DNA of 64,000 bases from Brevundimonas diminuta 3F5N (lineage in GTDB: Bacteria; Pseudomonadota; Alphaproteobacteria; Caulobacterales; Caulobacteraceae). The stretch spans positions 1 to 64,000 of the forward strand of contig NZ_FUIE01000044.1 of NCBI RefSeq assembly GCF_900163625.1. The letters are read 5' to 3'. The position numbers were made by a program, and so were the translations under genes. Of this stretch, positions 37,881 to 47,173 are shown piece after piece. The notes beneath the pieces are model-generated. The model made no database searches. It was not told the origin of the DNA and saw only the letters and a list, made by a program, of their open reading frames with translations. Positions within the stretch are counted from its first letter, which is position 1, and each line of letters opens with the position of its first letter.

Positions 37881-38091
37881 GAATTCGCCACAATGCAGTC
37901 ACAATGCGCCGGTCTTCGCCGCTCGCCCTGTGGATGTTTTGAGATTTCCTAATTTTATGATAGGTTCCTCCCTATTCGAAACGGGCGGTTCCGCAACTCT
38001 GCGCGCCGCCCGCATTTACGACAGAACCTCGCCGCTAGAGACGAGGTCGGCCAGGGGTTTGGTGATCCGTTTTCGCGTCTGACAGTGCGAT

Positions 38092-38139
38092 CCTCCGCCT
38101 CAACCGCCGGGCCCAGCGCTCGGCGGAGGGGCGGTTTTT
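38092..38139 (+). promoter_or_regulatory. Leader with two crossing stems ending in T-run, upstream of carD
   Basis: The 310 bases between fdxA and carD hold no gene. CCTCCGCC (38092-38099) can pair with GGCGGAGG (38122-38129), and AACCGCC (38102-38108) with GGCGGTT (38130-38136), which runs into TTTTT. The pairs cross, so only one can form unless a pseudoknot arises, and the second is terminator-like. A TATGAT box (37956-37961) in an AT-rich patch could start a ~170-base transcript ending here. It may be the fdxA terminator, an attenuator of carD or a small RNA. Confidence 0.4.
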
Positions 38140-38190
38140 CACTATCTGCGCGGCGACGCTCTCATCCCTACGGTTCGGGAAAGGAATGAC

Positions 38191-38736
38191 ATGACGAGCA
38201 AGACCGGTCTGGAATTCAAGGTTGGCGATGCGGTGGTCTATCCCGCACACGGCGTCGGCAAGGTCGCCGCGATCGAGACTCAGGAAGTCGCCGGCATGGC
38301 GCTGGAAGTCTATGTCGTGACCTTCGAACACGAGAAGATGACCCTGCGCGTCCCGACCAAGAAGGCCAAGACCGCCGGTCTGCGCACCCTGGCCGCCGAC
38401 GACACCGTCTCCAAGGCCCTGACCACGCTGAAGGGCCGCGCCCGCGTCAAGCGCACCATGTGGTCGCGCCGCGCCCAGGAGTATGAAGCCAAGATCAACT
38501 CGGGCGACCTGATCTCCATCGCCGAAGTGGTCCGCGACCTGCACCGCGCCGAGACCCAGCCGGAACAGTCCTATTCCGAGCGCCAGCTCTATGAATCGGC
38601 CCTGGACCGCATGGCCCGCGAAGTCGCCGCCGCCAACAAGATCGACAAGGACGCGGCCATGGCCCTGCTGGGCAAGTCGCTCAGCGCCAAGAAGCCGGTC
38701 GCTCCGGCCGCCGAGGCTGAAGCCGAGGCCGCCTGA
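38191..38736 (+). CDS. CarD/CdnL family RNA polymerase-binding regulator
   Basis: A 181-residue protein. Residues ~8-65 are the Tudor-like domain that contacts the RNA polymerase beta subunit (FKVGDAVVYPAHGVGKV, YVVTFEHEKMTLRVPT), and residues ~70-165 the helical DNA-contact domain (TMWSRRAQEYEAKI, YSERQLYESALDRMAREV). Caulobacter CdnL stabilises open complexes at growth genes. The alanine/glutamate tail ends EAEAEAA; C-terminal alanines target CdnL to ClpXP in Caulobacter, so that control may hold here too. Confidence 0.93.
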   Translation: MTSKTGLEFKVGDAVVYPAHGVGKVAAIETQEVAGMALEVYVVTFEHEKMTLRVPTKKAKTAGLRTLAADDTVSKALTTLKGRARVKRTMWSRRAQEYEAKINSGDLISIAEVVRDLHRAETQPEQSYSERQLYESALDRMAREVAAANKIDKDAAMALLGKSLSAKKPVAPAAEAEAEAA

Positions 38737-38763
38737 CCTCAGGCGATCCGCAAACGACGCGAA

Positions 38764-38793
38764 AGGCCCGGCGGCGACGCCGGGCCTTTTTCA
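38764..38793 (+). terminator. Intrinsic terminator of carD
   Basis: AGGCCCGGC, loop GGCGAC, GCCGGGCCT and five T, 28 bases past the carD stop. Confidence 0.9.
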
Positions 38794-38920
38794 TGAGCGC
38801 CGTCGGCAAGCGCTCAGCGAAACCGAATGGTCTGGCAAGATGGCCATGAATGGACAGGCCTGACCAGCCATTGATCCTCTAGGAGCGCGCGCATCGTCGT
38901 CGTTCGCAGAGGCCCTTCCT

Positions 38921-40162
38921 ATGTCCATGCTCACCCCCTCTCCATCCCTGCGGTGGAGCGACCTGCTGCACCCCGTCGTCGCCGGACTGATCTCGGTCAT
39001 CGTCAACTATGGCGGCACCTTCATCCTGGTGTTCCAGGCGGCCAAGGTCGCGGGCCTCAGTCCTGAGCTGACCGCCTCCTGGGTCTGGTCGATCTCCATC
39101 GGCGTGGGGACGACGGGCCTGTGGCTGAGCTGGCGCTACAAGGCGCCGATCATCACCGCCTGGTCGACGCCCGCGGCGGCCTTCCTGGTCACGGCCCTGG
39201 CGGCGACCTCCTACGCCGAAGCGATCGGCGCCTATCTGATCTCGGCGGCGGCCTTTGTCGTCCTGGGGCTGTCCGGCGGGTTCGACAGGGTGATCCGCCT
39301 GATCCCCCCCGCCATCGCCGCCGCCCTGCTGGCGGGCATATTGCTGCCCTTCGGCATTCAAGCCTTCGGCGGGGTGGGCGTCGATCCTGTGCTGGCGGGC
39401 CTGCTGATCCTGACCTACGTCGTGCTGAAGCGGTTCACGGCGCGCTATGCGGTGGTGGGAATCCTCGTACTGGGGCTGGGCTTCCTGCTGACGCAGGGGC
39501 GGGTCGACCTGTCGGGGCTGGAGCTGAAGCTGGCGGCGCCTGTCTTCACCATGCCCGTCTTCTCGTTCAAGGCGCTGCTGAGCCTGGCCATCCCCATGTT
39601 CCTGATCACCCTGACCGGCCAGTACATGCCGGGGATGCTGGTGCTGCGGAACGACGGTTACGCCGTTAGCGCCAACCCCCTGGTCACGGTGACGGGGCTG
39701 GGGTCGCTGCTGATGGCGCCCTTCGGCTCGCACGCCTTCAATGTGGCCGCCATCACCGCCGCCATCTGCACCGGCAAGGAGACGCACGAAGACCCGTCCA
39801 AGCGCTGGATCGCGGGCGTGGCGGCGGGGGTGTTCTACATCCTGATCGGGGTGTTCGGGGTGACGCTGGCGGCGGTCTTCATGGCCCTGCCCGCCGTCTT
39901 CATCACCACCCTGGCGGGGCTGGCCCTGCTGGGCGCCATCGGCGGCAGCCTGGCGGGCGCCCTGGCCGAACCGGCATCGCGCGAGGCTGCCCTGATCACC
40001 TTCCTGGCGGCGGCGGCCAATATCCAACTGTTCGGGATCGGCGGAGCCTTCTGGGGCCTGGTGATCGGCCTGATCGCCTATGCGGCGCTGAACGGCGGCC
40101 TGGCGATCTTCGCCAAGACCCTTCTGCCGGCCAGGCCCACGCCCGAGCGCCCGGCTGAATAA
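38921..40162 (+). CDS. benE: BenE-type benzoate:H+ symporter family membrane protein
   Basis: A 413-residue polytopic inner-membrane protein of about 12 hydrophobic segments. Family marks are NYGGTFILVFQAAK, YKAPIITAWSTPAAAFL and FGSHAFNVAAITAAICTGKETHEDP, which fits BenE, the proton-coupled carrier first linked to benzoate. No benzoate genes are near, so the substrate is uncertain. The start ATG lies about 130 bases past the carD terminator, so it has its own promoter. Confidence 0.9.
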   Translation: MSMLTPSPSLRWSDLLHPVVAGLISVIVNYGGTFILVFQAAKVAGLSPELTASWVWSISIGVGTTGLWLSWRYKAPIITAWSTPAAAFLVTALAATSYAEAIGAYLISAAAFVVLGLSGGFDRVIRLIPPAIAAALLAGILLPFGIQAFGGVGVDPVLAGLLILTYVVLKRFTARYAVVGILVLGLGFLLTQGRVDLSGLELKLAAPVFTMPVFSFKALLSLAIPMFLITLTGQYMPGMLVLRNDGYAVSANPLVTVTGLGSLLMAPFGSHAFNVAAITAAICTGKETHEDPSKRWIAGVAAGVFYILIGVFGVTLAAVFMALPAVFITTLAGLALLGAIGGSLAGALAEPASREAALITFLAAAANIQLFGIGGAFWGLVIGLIAYAALNGGLAIFAKTLLPARPTPERPAE

Positions 40163-40169
40163 GGCGAAG

Positions 40170-40199
40170 AAAAAGAGACCGAGACGCGCGTCCCGGCCT
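40170..40199 (-). terminator. Terminator of the DUF3617-like gene
   Basis: On the minus strand GGCCGGGACG pairs with CGTCTCGGTC (two G-U pairs) and is followed by TCTTTTTC. On the plus strand the same pairs would be A-C mismatches, so it should act leftward. Confidence 0.7.
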
Positions 40200-40219
40200 C
40201 CTACGCTCTCAAAGCCAGA

Positions 40220-40717
40220 TCAGAAATATTCCGCCCCGGCCGGGCACTGGGCGGCCAGACGGCGCGCGGTGATGCTGGCCGGAATATAGGGCGTGCCGCG
40301 CGCTAGTTGGGCGCCGCCGTTGAAGCGGAAGGCCTGCTCTTCATAGGTGCCGTTCAGGCGCACGTTGATGCGGCGGCCCTTGCGGTCCTGACAGCTGCCT
40401 TCAAAGCGCGCGCGGCCGTCGCCGACCTGGCGGGTCGGATAGGTGCACCGCCATTTGCGCGTCGACAGGCCGCCGAAGAATCGGTTGATCTCGCTGGGCC
40501 TCACGCACTTCTGTTCAGTGTCGCGCGCGCCCATGACGCTGGTTGTGTATTCCCAGTATCCAGGCAGGACTTCGGTCTGCGCCGCCGACTGCGCCTGGGG
40601 CGCGGACGCGGGCGCGGCCAGCATCACGGCGCCGGCGACCACGGGAGCGGCCACGGCCATCAGCCGGGCGAAGGGGATCAAGGTCTTCATGGATTTGCCG
40701 TTCATGGGACTCATCAT
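40220..40717 (-). CDS. Secreted DUF3617-like protein
   Basis: A 165-residue exported protein: a basic start, a hydrophobic stretch (VAGAVMLAAPASA) and then PGYWEYTTSVMG, which resembles the opening of DUF3617 proteins, with paired cysteines (KCVRPSE, RCTYP, GSCQDRKG, AQCPAG). No function is known. The signal peptide fits a start at 40690 or 40717; the ribosome-binding site does not decide. Confidence 0.65.
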   Translation of the reverse strand: MMSPMNGKSMKTLIPFARLMAVAAPVVAGAVMLAAPASAPQAQSAAQTEVLPGYWEYTTSVMGARDTEQKCVRPSEINRFFGGLSTRKWRCTYPTRQVGDGRARFEGSCQDRKGRRINVRLNGTYEEQAFRFNGGAQLARGTPYIPASITARRLAAQCPAGAEYF

Positions 40718-40772
40718 GGATCTGCTCTATATAGTCACGCCTTGAACGACTGCTGAACGAAGGCGATCCCTT

Positions 40773-40808
40773 GCCTTCACAATGACTCTTGGCCTTCACA
40801 ATGACTCT
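40773..40808. repeat. 17-bp direct repeat, period 19, upstream of rpmB
   Basis: GCCTTCACAATGACTCT occurs at 40773-40789 and again at 40792-40808. It lies between the DUF3617-like gene and rpmB. It may be a recent slippage duplication or a doubled binding site. Confidence 0.85.
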
Positions 40809-40952
40809 GTCGCGCCGGACGACGACTCCAGCCTTGACGCCCGGCGAGTCCTTCCTCTATACGGCCCCCTCTCGCGCGGGCCTCCTTGCTCGCCGCGTCC
40901 CTGTTTCATGCGTCCGCACCGGTATCGCGGATGTGACCTTGAGGATCTTCAG

Positions 40953-41249
40953 ATGTCGCGTCGCTGCGAACTCACCGGAATCGGCCCCATGGTCGGCCAT
41001 CACGTGAGCCACTCCAACATCAAGACCAAGCGCCGTTTCCTGCCGTCGCTGAAGACGGTCAAGGTTCAGTCGGAAGCTCTGGGCCAGACCTTCTCGCTGC
41101 GTATCTCGAACGCCGCCCTGCGGACCCTGGACTTCAAGGGCGGCCTGGACGCCTTCATCGTCAAGGCTCGCGACGAGCAGCTGTCGATCGCCGCCCTGCG
41201 CATCAAGCGTCAGGTCCGCGCCAAGCTGGCCGAGCAAGCCGCCGCCTGA
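40953..41249 (+). CDS. rpmB: 50S ribosomal protein L28
   Basis: A 98-residue L28 with the usual [29 protein letters not shown] block (residues ~5-33) and a basic C-terminus ([15 protein letters not shown]). The ATG at 40953 is fixed by homology, though the frame is open upstream. Only the first cysteine is present, so it is the zinc-free form. It is a single gene with a terminator of its own. Confidence 0.97.
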   Translation: MSRRCELTGIGPMVGHHVSHSNIKTKRRFLPSLKTVKVQSEALGQTFSLRISNAALRTLDFKGGLDAFIVKARDEQLSIAALRIKRQVRAKLAEQAAA

Positions 41250-41275
41250 TCGGCGTCGACTGACGGATTTTGAAG

Positions 41276-41306
41276 AGGCCGGTGGAGACACCGGCCTTTT
41301 TCTTTT
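41276..41306 (+). terminator. Intrinsic terminator of rpmB
   Basis: AGGCCGGTG, loop GAGA, CACCGGCCT and a T-rich tail (TTTTTCTTTT), 27 bases past the stop. Confidence 0.9.
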
Positions 41307-41354
41307 GCGCGCTGACCCGTTACCCTCGCGGCTTGCCCAGCCGGAGCCATCGCC

Positions 41355-43064
41355 TTGCGCCCTCTCGCCGTCCTCTGCCTGACCACAGCCCTGCTGACGT
41401 CGCCCGCCCTGACATCAAGGGCTCTGGCGCAGGAGACCGCGCGCGAAACCTCCGCCTTCACCCTGTCCAGCGGCACGCCGCGCACGATGGAGCAGCTGGC
41501 CCTGCGCTTCGACAAGGCGGACCTGTCCTTCAGACTTCTGCCAGACACCCAGTCGATCGAGGGCGTCGCCGTCCTCGACTTCACCGCCACAGCGCCGACG
41601 GCGGCCGTGGTGGTCGAACTGGATGCGGTCTTCGCCATCGCGTCCATCACGGTCGATGGTCTGGCGGTCGCCGACTGGTCCAACCCCGAGGGGCGACTGA
41701 CCATCCCCCCGCCCCGCCCGCTGACAGCCGGTGAAAGCGTCTCCGTCCGCATCGCCTATTCGGGCCGCCCGCATCAAGCCAGGCGCGCGCCGTGGGACGG
41801 CGGCTTCGTCTGGACCACGACGCCCGACGGCCAGCCATGGATCGCCAGCGCGGTTCAGGGCGAGGGCTGCGACCTGTTCTGGCCCTGCATCGACCATCCG
41901 CAGGGCGAGCCGGAGCGGGTGGATCTGCACATCACCGTCCCCTCAAGCCTCAGCGCCCCCGCCAACGGCCGCTTCCTCGGCAAGTCCGACAACGGCGACG
42001 GCACGACCACCTGGAACTGGACCGCGCGCCAGCCCGACACCTACGCCATCAGCTTGAACGTCGGCCCCTATGTGGAGATGGCCGCCGACTATCGCAGCCG
42101 GTTCGGCAATGAGATCCCCTTGCGTTTCTGGCGTCTGGCCTCGGCCGATCCGGCCAAGGCGCAGGCGCTGTTCGACGAGTTCCCGCAGATGCTCGACTTC
42201 TATGAGGCAAGCATCGGCCCCTTCCCCTTCGGCGACGAGAAGATGGGCGTGGTCGAGACCCCGCACCTGGGCATGGAGCACCAGACCATCAACGCCTACG
42301 GCAACGGCTACAAGCTGGACGGCAAGGGCTACGACTGGCTGCTGCAGCACGAACTGGCGCACGAATGGTTCGGCAACCAACTGACCAACGCCGACTGGGA
42401 CGACATGTGGCTGCATGAGGGGTTCGGCACCTATATGCAGCCCCTCTACGCCCGCTGGCTGAACGGAGAGCGGGCCATGCAGGCCGAGCTTCAGACCATG
42501 CGGCTGACCCTGGCCAACCGCTTCCCGGTCGTGTCGGGCAAGTCGCAGGACGCGGGGACCGTCTATGACGACAAGACCGGCCCGGCGCTGGATCTCTATT
42601 ACAAGGGCGCGCTAATCGCCCACACCCTGCGCCTGCACATCGGCGACGACGCCTTCTATGAGAGCCTGCGCCGCCTGGTCTATGGCCGCCCCGATCCGCA
42701 GCCGGGGAACTTCCGGCCGCGCTACGCCACGACGCCGGACTATGTCGCCATCGTCAATGAGGTGACGGGGCGCGACATGGGCTGGTTCTTCGACGTCTAC
42801 CTCTATCAGGCCGCCCTGCCCGATCTGATCATGACGCGGCAGGGCGAGCGGGTGACGCTGGAGTGGAAGACCGCAAACGGCCGCCCCTTCCCCCTGCCGG
42901 TCGAGATCGAGGTGGACGGCGTCCTGCACACCCTGCCCATGACCGACGGGCGCGCGACGTTCGAGGCGCCGCCGGGCGCGCACATCCTGCTGGACCCCGG
43001 CTCAAAGGTGCTGAGGCGGCTGGAGTATCTGGAGCGGTGGAAGGCGGCCGCGACCGCCGACTGA
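41355..43064 (+). CDS. Secreted M1 family metallopeptidase
   Basis: A 569-residue zinc peptidase with a signal peptide (LTTALLTSPALTSRALAQ). The N-terminal beta domain is followed by the substrate motif LGMEHQTINAY (the GxMEN loop in its MEH form, common in bacterial relatives) and the zinc site HELAHEWFGN with the third ligand in LHEGFGTYM. The C-terminal helical repeats of large aminopeptidases are missing, which is normal for this subgroup. The frame forces a TTG start. Probably trims peptides in the periplasm. Confidence 0.92.
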   Translation: MRPLAVLCLTTALLTSPALTSRALAQETARETSAFTLSSGTPRTMEQLALRFDKADLSFRLLPDTQSIEGVAVLDFTATAPTAAVVVELDAVFAIASITVDGLAVADWSNPEGRLTIPPPRPLTAGESVSVRIAYSGRPHQARRAPWDGGFVWTTTPDGQPWIASAVQGEGCDLFWPCIDHPQGEPERVDLHITVPSSLSAPANGRFLGKSDNGDGTTTWNWTARQPDTYAISLNVGPYVEMAADYRSRFGNEIPLRFWRLASADPAKAQALFDEFPQMLDFYEASIGPFPFGDEKMGVVETPHLGMEHQTINAYGNGYKLDGKGYDWLLQHELAHEWFGNQLTNADWDDMWLHEGFGTYMQPLYARWLNGERAMQAELQTMRLTLANRFPVVSGKSQDAGTVYDDKTGPALDLYYKGALIAHTLRLHIGDDAFYESLRRLVYGRPDPQPGNFRPRYATTPDYVAIVNEVTGRDMGWFFDVYLYQAALPDLIMTRQGERVTLEWKTANGRPFPLPVEIEVDGVLHTLPMTDGRATFEAPPGAHILLDPGSKVLRRLEYLERWKAAATAD

Positions 43065-43067
43065 GGC

Positions 43068-44315
43068 TCAGGCCGGTTCCAGCGTCCGCAGGGCCGAGGC
43101 CGAGAACCGGCGCCAGTCGGCGTTGTCGGCCCAGACGGCGGCCAGAGCCTCCAGCAGATGATCCTCGTCGTCGTCGTTGTGCAGCGGCGTCGGCGTGACG
43201 CGCAACCGCTCGGTCCCGCGCGGCACGGTGGGGAAGTTGACCGGCTGGATATAGACGCCGTGCTCATCCATCAGGGCGTCCGTCACCGCCCGCGCCGTGG
43301 CCGCATCGCCGATCATCACCGGCAGGATGTGGCTGGGGCTGGGCAGGACCGGCAGGCCCAGCCGCTGCATCCCCGCCTTGATCGAGGCGGCGCGCGCGGC
43401 CAGCGCCCGACGCGGCGCGCCGTCGGCCTTCAGATGGCGCAGGGCCGCCCGCACCCCGGCCACCACCGAGGGCGGCAGGGCCGTGCTGAAGATGAAGCCC
43501 GGCGCGTGGCTGCGCACGAAGTCGACCGCCGCCACATCGCCCGCCACATAGCCGCCCATGGCGCCGAACCCCTTGCTGAGGGTGCCCTGAATCATGCTGA
43601 TGCGGTGCGACTGGCCGTCGCGCTCGGCCACGCCCGCGCCGCGCGCGCCGTACAGGCCCACGGCGTGCACCTCGTCCAGATAGGTGAAGGCGCCGTGCTT
43701 TTCGGCCACGTCGCAGATGGCGGCGATGGGGGCGAAGTCGCCGTCCATCGAATAGCAGCTCTCGAAACAGACCAGCTTGGGCCGATAGCGGCAGACCCCG
43801 CTCATCAGCCGATCCAGATCGCGCCAGTCGTTGTGGGCGAAGATGTGCTTCTCCACGCCCGAGCGCCGCATCCCCTCGATCATGGAGGCGTGGTTCAGGG
43901 CGTCGGAAAAGATCACCGCCCCCGGCAGGCGCGACGCCAGCGTCGACAAGGCCGCGTCATTGGCAGCATAGCCCGAGGTGAACAGCAGCGCCGCCGCCTT
44001 GCCGTGCAGATCGGCCAGGTCGCGCTCCAGCAGGACATGTTCGTGGCTGGTGCCCGAGATGTTGCGCGTGCCGCCCGCGCCCGCGCCATAGGTCCGGATC
44101 GCGCCTTGCGCCGCCTCGACCACCTCGGGGTGGACGCCCATCGACAGATAGTCGTTCGAGCACCAGATGGTGATGGTCCGCCCGCGCCGGTGATCGCGCG
44201 CATAGGGGGTATCAGGCGCCAGCCGCTCCAGATCGGCGAAGACGCGATAGCGGCCCTCCTCCTTCAGATCGTCCAGATCGCGGCTGAAGAAGTCGGCGAA
44301 GTCGAAAGCGCCCAT
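43068..44315 (-). CDS. hemA: 5-aminolevulinate synthase
   Basis: Makes 5-aminolevulinate from glycine and succinyl-CoA, the alphaproteobacterial entry to haem. The 415-residue PLP enzyme has [29 protein letters not shown] as a span for the glycine-rich loop, [12 protein letters not shown] for the cofactor Asp/His, and the Schiff-base lysine in [13 protein letters not shown]. The ATG at 44315 matches the known N-terminus; the open frame goes 20 codons further. It is divergent from a MocR-type PLP-sensing regulator. Its 3' end meets the M1 peptidase gene. Confidence 0.97.
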   Translation of the reverse strand: MGAFDFADFFSRDLDDLKEEGRYRVFADLERLAPDTPYARDHRRGRTITIWCSNDYLSMGVHPEVVEAAQGAIRTYGAGAGGTRNISGTSHEHVLLERDLADLHGKAAALLFTSGYAANDAALSTLASRLPGAVIFSDALNHASMIEGMRRSGVEKHIFAHNDWRDLDRLMSGVCRYRPKLVCFESCYSMDGDFAPIAAICDVAEKHGAFTYLDEVHAVGLYGARGAGVAERDGQSHRISMIQGTLSKGFGAMGGYVAGDVAAVDFVRSHAPGFIFSTALPPSVVAGVRAALRHLKADGAPRRALAARAASIKAGMQRLGLPVLPSPSHILPVMIGDAATARAVTDALMDEHGVYIQPVNFPTVPRGTERLRVTPTPLHNDDDEDHLLEALAAVWADNADWRRFSASALRTLEPA

Positions 44316-44387
44316 GACATCACATCCCATCACAGGACGGGCGGCGACATTGCCATCCCGCCGGGGGCGTGACACCTAACGCTGCAT

Positions 44388-44407
44388 TGGCCGGATCATT
44401 CCGGCCA
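44388..44407. promoter_or_regulatory. Candidate MocR operator, 8-bp inverted repeat
   Basis: TGGCCGGA (44388-44395) and TCCGGCCA (44400-44407) with a TCAT spacer, in the hemA/MocR divergent region and directly in front of the regulator's TTG start. The motif GGCCGGATCAT matches GGCCGGATTAT in front of the second MocR gene (51678-51688). Confidence 0.5.
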
Positions 44408-44409
44408 CT

Positions 44410-45921
44410 TTGGAAAGAAGCCGCAGACCATTGCTGAAGCGCGCCCAACTGGAATCCGTTCAAGCCTTCATGGACCACCCGGCCCAGTCCGGCCTGCCCC
44501 TGCACGCCCGCATCCAGCGCGCCGTGCGCCAGTTGATCGTCGAGCGGTCGCTGACGGCGGGGCGGCCTCTGCCCTCGTCGCGGACGTTGGCCCGGTCGCT
44601 GGGCGTGTCGCGCGATACGGTCGAGACGGCCTATGCCCAGCTTCACGCCGAGGGCTTCATCGAGCGGCGCGTCGGCAGCGGCAGCTTCGTCTGCGAACTG
44701 ACCGAACTGGGCCTGAAGCGCGGAGTGCTGCGCCCGGCGGGCCGCCGTCCCGCCCTGCAACCGGCGACGGCGCCGACCCTGAGCAAACGCGGGCAGGCGA
44801 TGGCCGACAGCGGGGGTCTGCGCGACCCTTACGCCCCACTGGCCTTCTCGCCCGGCGTGCCGGAGACGCGGCTGTTTCCCTTCGCCCAGTGGGACCGGCT
44901 GCATCGTCAGACCCTGCGCGAGGAGGGCGCCGCCGCCCTGCACCACGGCGACCCGCAGGGCCATCCGCGCCTGCGCCGTGCCATCGCCGGCTATGTGAAC
45001 CTGGAACGCGGGGCGCGGGCCGATCCCGACCAGATCCTGATCCTGACCAGTTCGCAGCAGGCCCTGTCCCTGTGCGCGCGGGTGCTGGCCGACCCCGGCG
45101 ACGGCGTCTTCATCGAAGACCCGGCCTATCAGGGCGCCGCCAAGGCGCTGGATGCGGCGGGTTTGAAGCGGCTGCCCGTGGCGGTCGATGCGCAGGGAAT
45201 GCGGACCAACGACCTGCTGGCCCGACGCGAGGACGGGCGGGCGGTCTTCGTCACCCCCTCGCACCAGTTTCCAACCGGACGCACCCTGTCGCTGGACCGG
45301 CGGCTGGCCCTGATCCAGTGGGCGGCCGAGCATGACGCCTGGATTCTGGAAGACGATTACGACAGCGAGTTCCACTACGCCGGACGGCCCACCGCCTGCG
45401 TTCAGGGCTTGGACCCGCATGACCGGACCCTGTATCTGGGCACCTTCACCAAGTCGCTGTTTCCGGGTCTGAGGCTGGCCTATCTGATCCTGCCGCGCCC
45501 GCTGGTCGAGCCGATGGTCGCGGCGCGCAGCCTGATGGACGGCTTCACCGCCTCAGTGGCGCAACTGACGCTGGCCCGCTTCATCGAGGACGGCCGGTTC
45601 GGCGCCTATGTCCGCACCATGCGCGGCGTCTATGCGGAACGGCTGGATGCGCTGGAGGCGGCGGTGACGGCGCGCCTGCCCCACGTCGTCACGCCCGACC
45701 GGCCCGCCGGAGGGCTACAGATGCCCTGCTTCCTGAAGGACGGCTTTGACGAGGCCGAGACGGTGCGCGCGGCCCGGCGCGTCGGCGTCCACCTGACCGG
45801 GCTTACGCCCCTGCACGACGCGGGCGCGGGCCGTCCCGGCTGGCTGATGGGCTTCGCCGCCTCGACCCCGGCCGAGATCGGCGCCGCCGTCGACCGGCTG
45901 GCGAAAATCTTCCCCGCGTGA
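44410..45921 (+). CDS. MocR/PdxR-like regulator (GntR helix-turn-helix plus aminotransferase domain)
   Basis: A 503-residue regulator. Residues ~27-95 are a GntR winged helix (RTLARSLGVSRDTVETAYAQL) and residues ~130-500 a fold-type I aminotransferase domain with the PLP lysine in GTFTKSLFPGLRL and EDDYDSEFHY. In this family PLP or a PLP adduct is sensed, and PdxR members control vitamin B6 genes. It is divergent from hemA and may control it. The TTG at 44410 sits against the palindrome, so a later start (TTG 44433 or ATG 44470) is possible. Confidence 0.88.
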   Translation: MERSRRPLLKRAQLESVQAFMDHPAQSGLPLHARIQRAVRQLIVERSLTAGRPLPSSRTLARSLGVSRDTVETAYAQLHAEGFIERRVGSGSFVCELTELGLKRGVLRPAGRRPALQPATAPTLSKRGQAMADSGGLRDPYAPLAFSPGVPETRLFPFAQWDRLHRQTLREEGAAALHHGDPQGHPRLRRAIAGYVNLERGARADPDQILILTSSQQALSLCARVLADPGDGVFIEDPAYQGAAKALDAAGLKRLPVAVDAQGMRTNDLLARREDGRAVFVTPSHQFPTGRTLSLDRRLALIQWAAEHDAWILEDDYDSEFHYAGRPTACVQGLDPHDRTLYLGTFTKSLFPGLRLAYLILPRPLVEPMVAARSLMDGFTASVAQLTLARFIEDGRFGAYVRTMRGVYAERLDALEAAVTARLPHVVTPDRPAGGLQMPCFLKDGFDEAETVRAARRVGVHLTGLTPLHDAGAGRPGWLMGFAASTPAEIGAAVDRLAKIFPA

Positions 45922-45997
45922 TCGACGCTTACAAAGCGGTCTGACGATCTGCGCCGACGTGGCGGGGAATGGCCGGGACAGCGTCGTCTAGGGTGCA

Positions 45998-46020
45998 GGC
46001 GTCGGCGGTGAGCCGACGCC
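45998..46020 (+). promoter_or_regulatory. Hairpin just upstream of alr
   Basis: GGCGTCGGC, loop GGTGA, GCCGACGCC: a perfect 9-bp stem ending 16 bases before the alr TTG. There is no T-run, so it is not a classical terminator; it may affect alr translation or end the MocR message with help from Rho. Confidence 0.35.
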
Positions 46021-46036
46021 GTGAAAGCATCCATCC

Positions 46037-47173
46037 TTGTCTGCCCTCGCCCTGCTTCCAACCGACCAGCCGGGCCGCCGATCCGACCACGGCGGCGGTC
46101 GAATTCGCGTCTCCCTGAGCGCCCTCGCCGCCAACTATCGCGCCATGCGGGACCAGATCGCGCCCGCCGCCTGCGCCGCCGTGGTCAAGGCCGACGCCTA
46201 TGGTCTGGGCGCGGCCCGCATCGCGCCCGCCCTCTATGACGCCGGGTGCCGGGCCTTCTTCGTCGCCCATCTGTTCGAGGCGGTGGATCTGCGCCGCGTC
46301 CTGCCCGCCGACGCCGAACTGTTCGTGCTGAACGGTCTGGCGCCGGGCGCCGAATACGCCGCCCTGGCCGCCGGGGCGATCCCGGCGCTGAACAGCCGCG
46401 AACAGATGGAGGGCTGGGCGCGTCTGGGCCGGGCGGTCGGGCGGCCGCTGGCGGCGGCGATCCAGTTCGACACCGGCATGTCGCGGCTGGGCCTGCCGCC
46501 CGAGGACGCCGCATTCGCCTTCGACCCGGAGGGCCCGATCCGCTGGATCGCGCCGCGCCTGATCCTCAGCCACCTGGCCGTCGCCGACACGCCCGGCCAT
46601 GCGGGCAATGCGCGGCAACGTCAGGCCTTCGAGCGCATTCTGGCCCACGCGCCGCCGGACGCGCCGCGCTCGCTGGCCAACTCGGCCGGGTGCTGGCTGG
46701 GCGAAGACTATCACTATGACCTGTGCCGGGTCGGGGCCGCCCTGTTCGGTCTGGACGCCTCGCCATCGGCGCGGCCCATGCAGCCCGTGGTCGAGGTGAC
46801 GGGCCGCATCATCCAGACGCGCGCCGTGCCCGCGGGCGCGGGCGTCGGCTACGGCTGGGCCGTCACGGCGGCGAAGGGGATGCGTCTGGCGACCATCGGC
46901 GTGGGCTATGCCGACGGCTGGCCGCGTCAATTGTCGGCGAGCGGCGCCGCTGCATTCGAGGGGTGCCTGCTACCCTTCGTCGGGCGCATCTCGATGGACA
47001 GTCTGGTCGTGGACGTCAGCGCCCTGCCGCCCGACGCGCTGAAGGCGGGCGATCAGGTAGAGTTGCTGGGGCCGAACCGCACGCCGGAACAACTGGCGCT
47101 GGACGGCGCGACCATCGACTATGAAGTCATCGCGCGGCTGGGCCGCCGCCTGTGTCGGGAGTATGTTTCGTGA
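46037..47173 (+). CDS. alr: Alanine racemase
   Basis: Interconverts L- and D-alanine for the cell wall. The 378-residue PLP enzyme has the cofactor lysine in AAVVKADAYGLGA and the second-base tyrosine region in GVGYGWAVTA, with GRISMDSLVVDVS near the C-terminus. There is a 20-residue N-terminal extension before RIRVSLSALAANY. TTG is the only start in frame near the expected N-terminus. The stop overlaps the next gene's GTG by four bases. Confidence 0.94.
   Translation: MSALALLPTDQPGRRSDHGGGRIRVSLSALAANYRAMRDQIAPAACAAVVKADAYGLGAARIAPALYDAGCRAFFVAHLFEAVDLRRVLPADAELFVLNGLAPGAEYAALAAGAIPALNSREQMEGWARLGRAVGRPLAAAIQFDTGMSRLGLPPEDAAFAFDPEGPIRWIAPRLILSHLAVADTPGHAGNARQRQAFERILAHAPPDAPRSLANSAGCWLGEDYHYDLCRVGAALFGLDASPSARPMQPVVEVTGRIIQTRAVPAGAGVGYGWAVTAAKGMRLATIGVGYADGWPRQLSASGAAAFEGCLLPFVGRISMDSLVVDVSALPPDALKAGDQVELLGPNRTPEQLALDGATIDYEVIARLGRRLCREYVS

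Noticed and set aside
41355..43064. M1 peptidase with a broken GAMEN motif (MEH in place of MEN)
   Set aside because: The MEH form is common in bacterial M1 relatives and the zinc site is intact, so it is not a defect.
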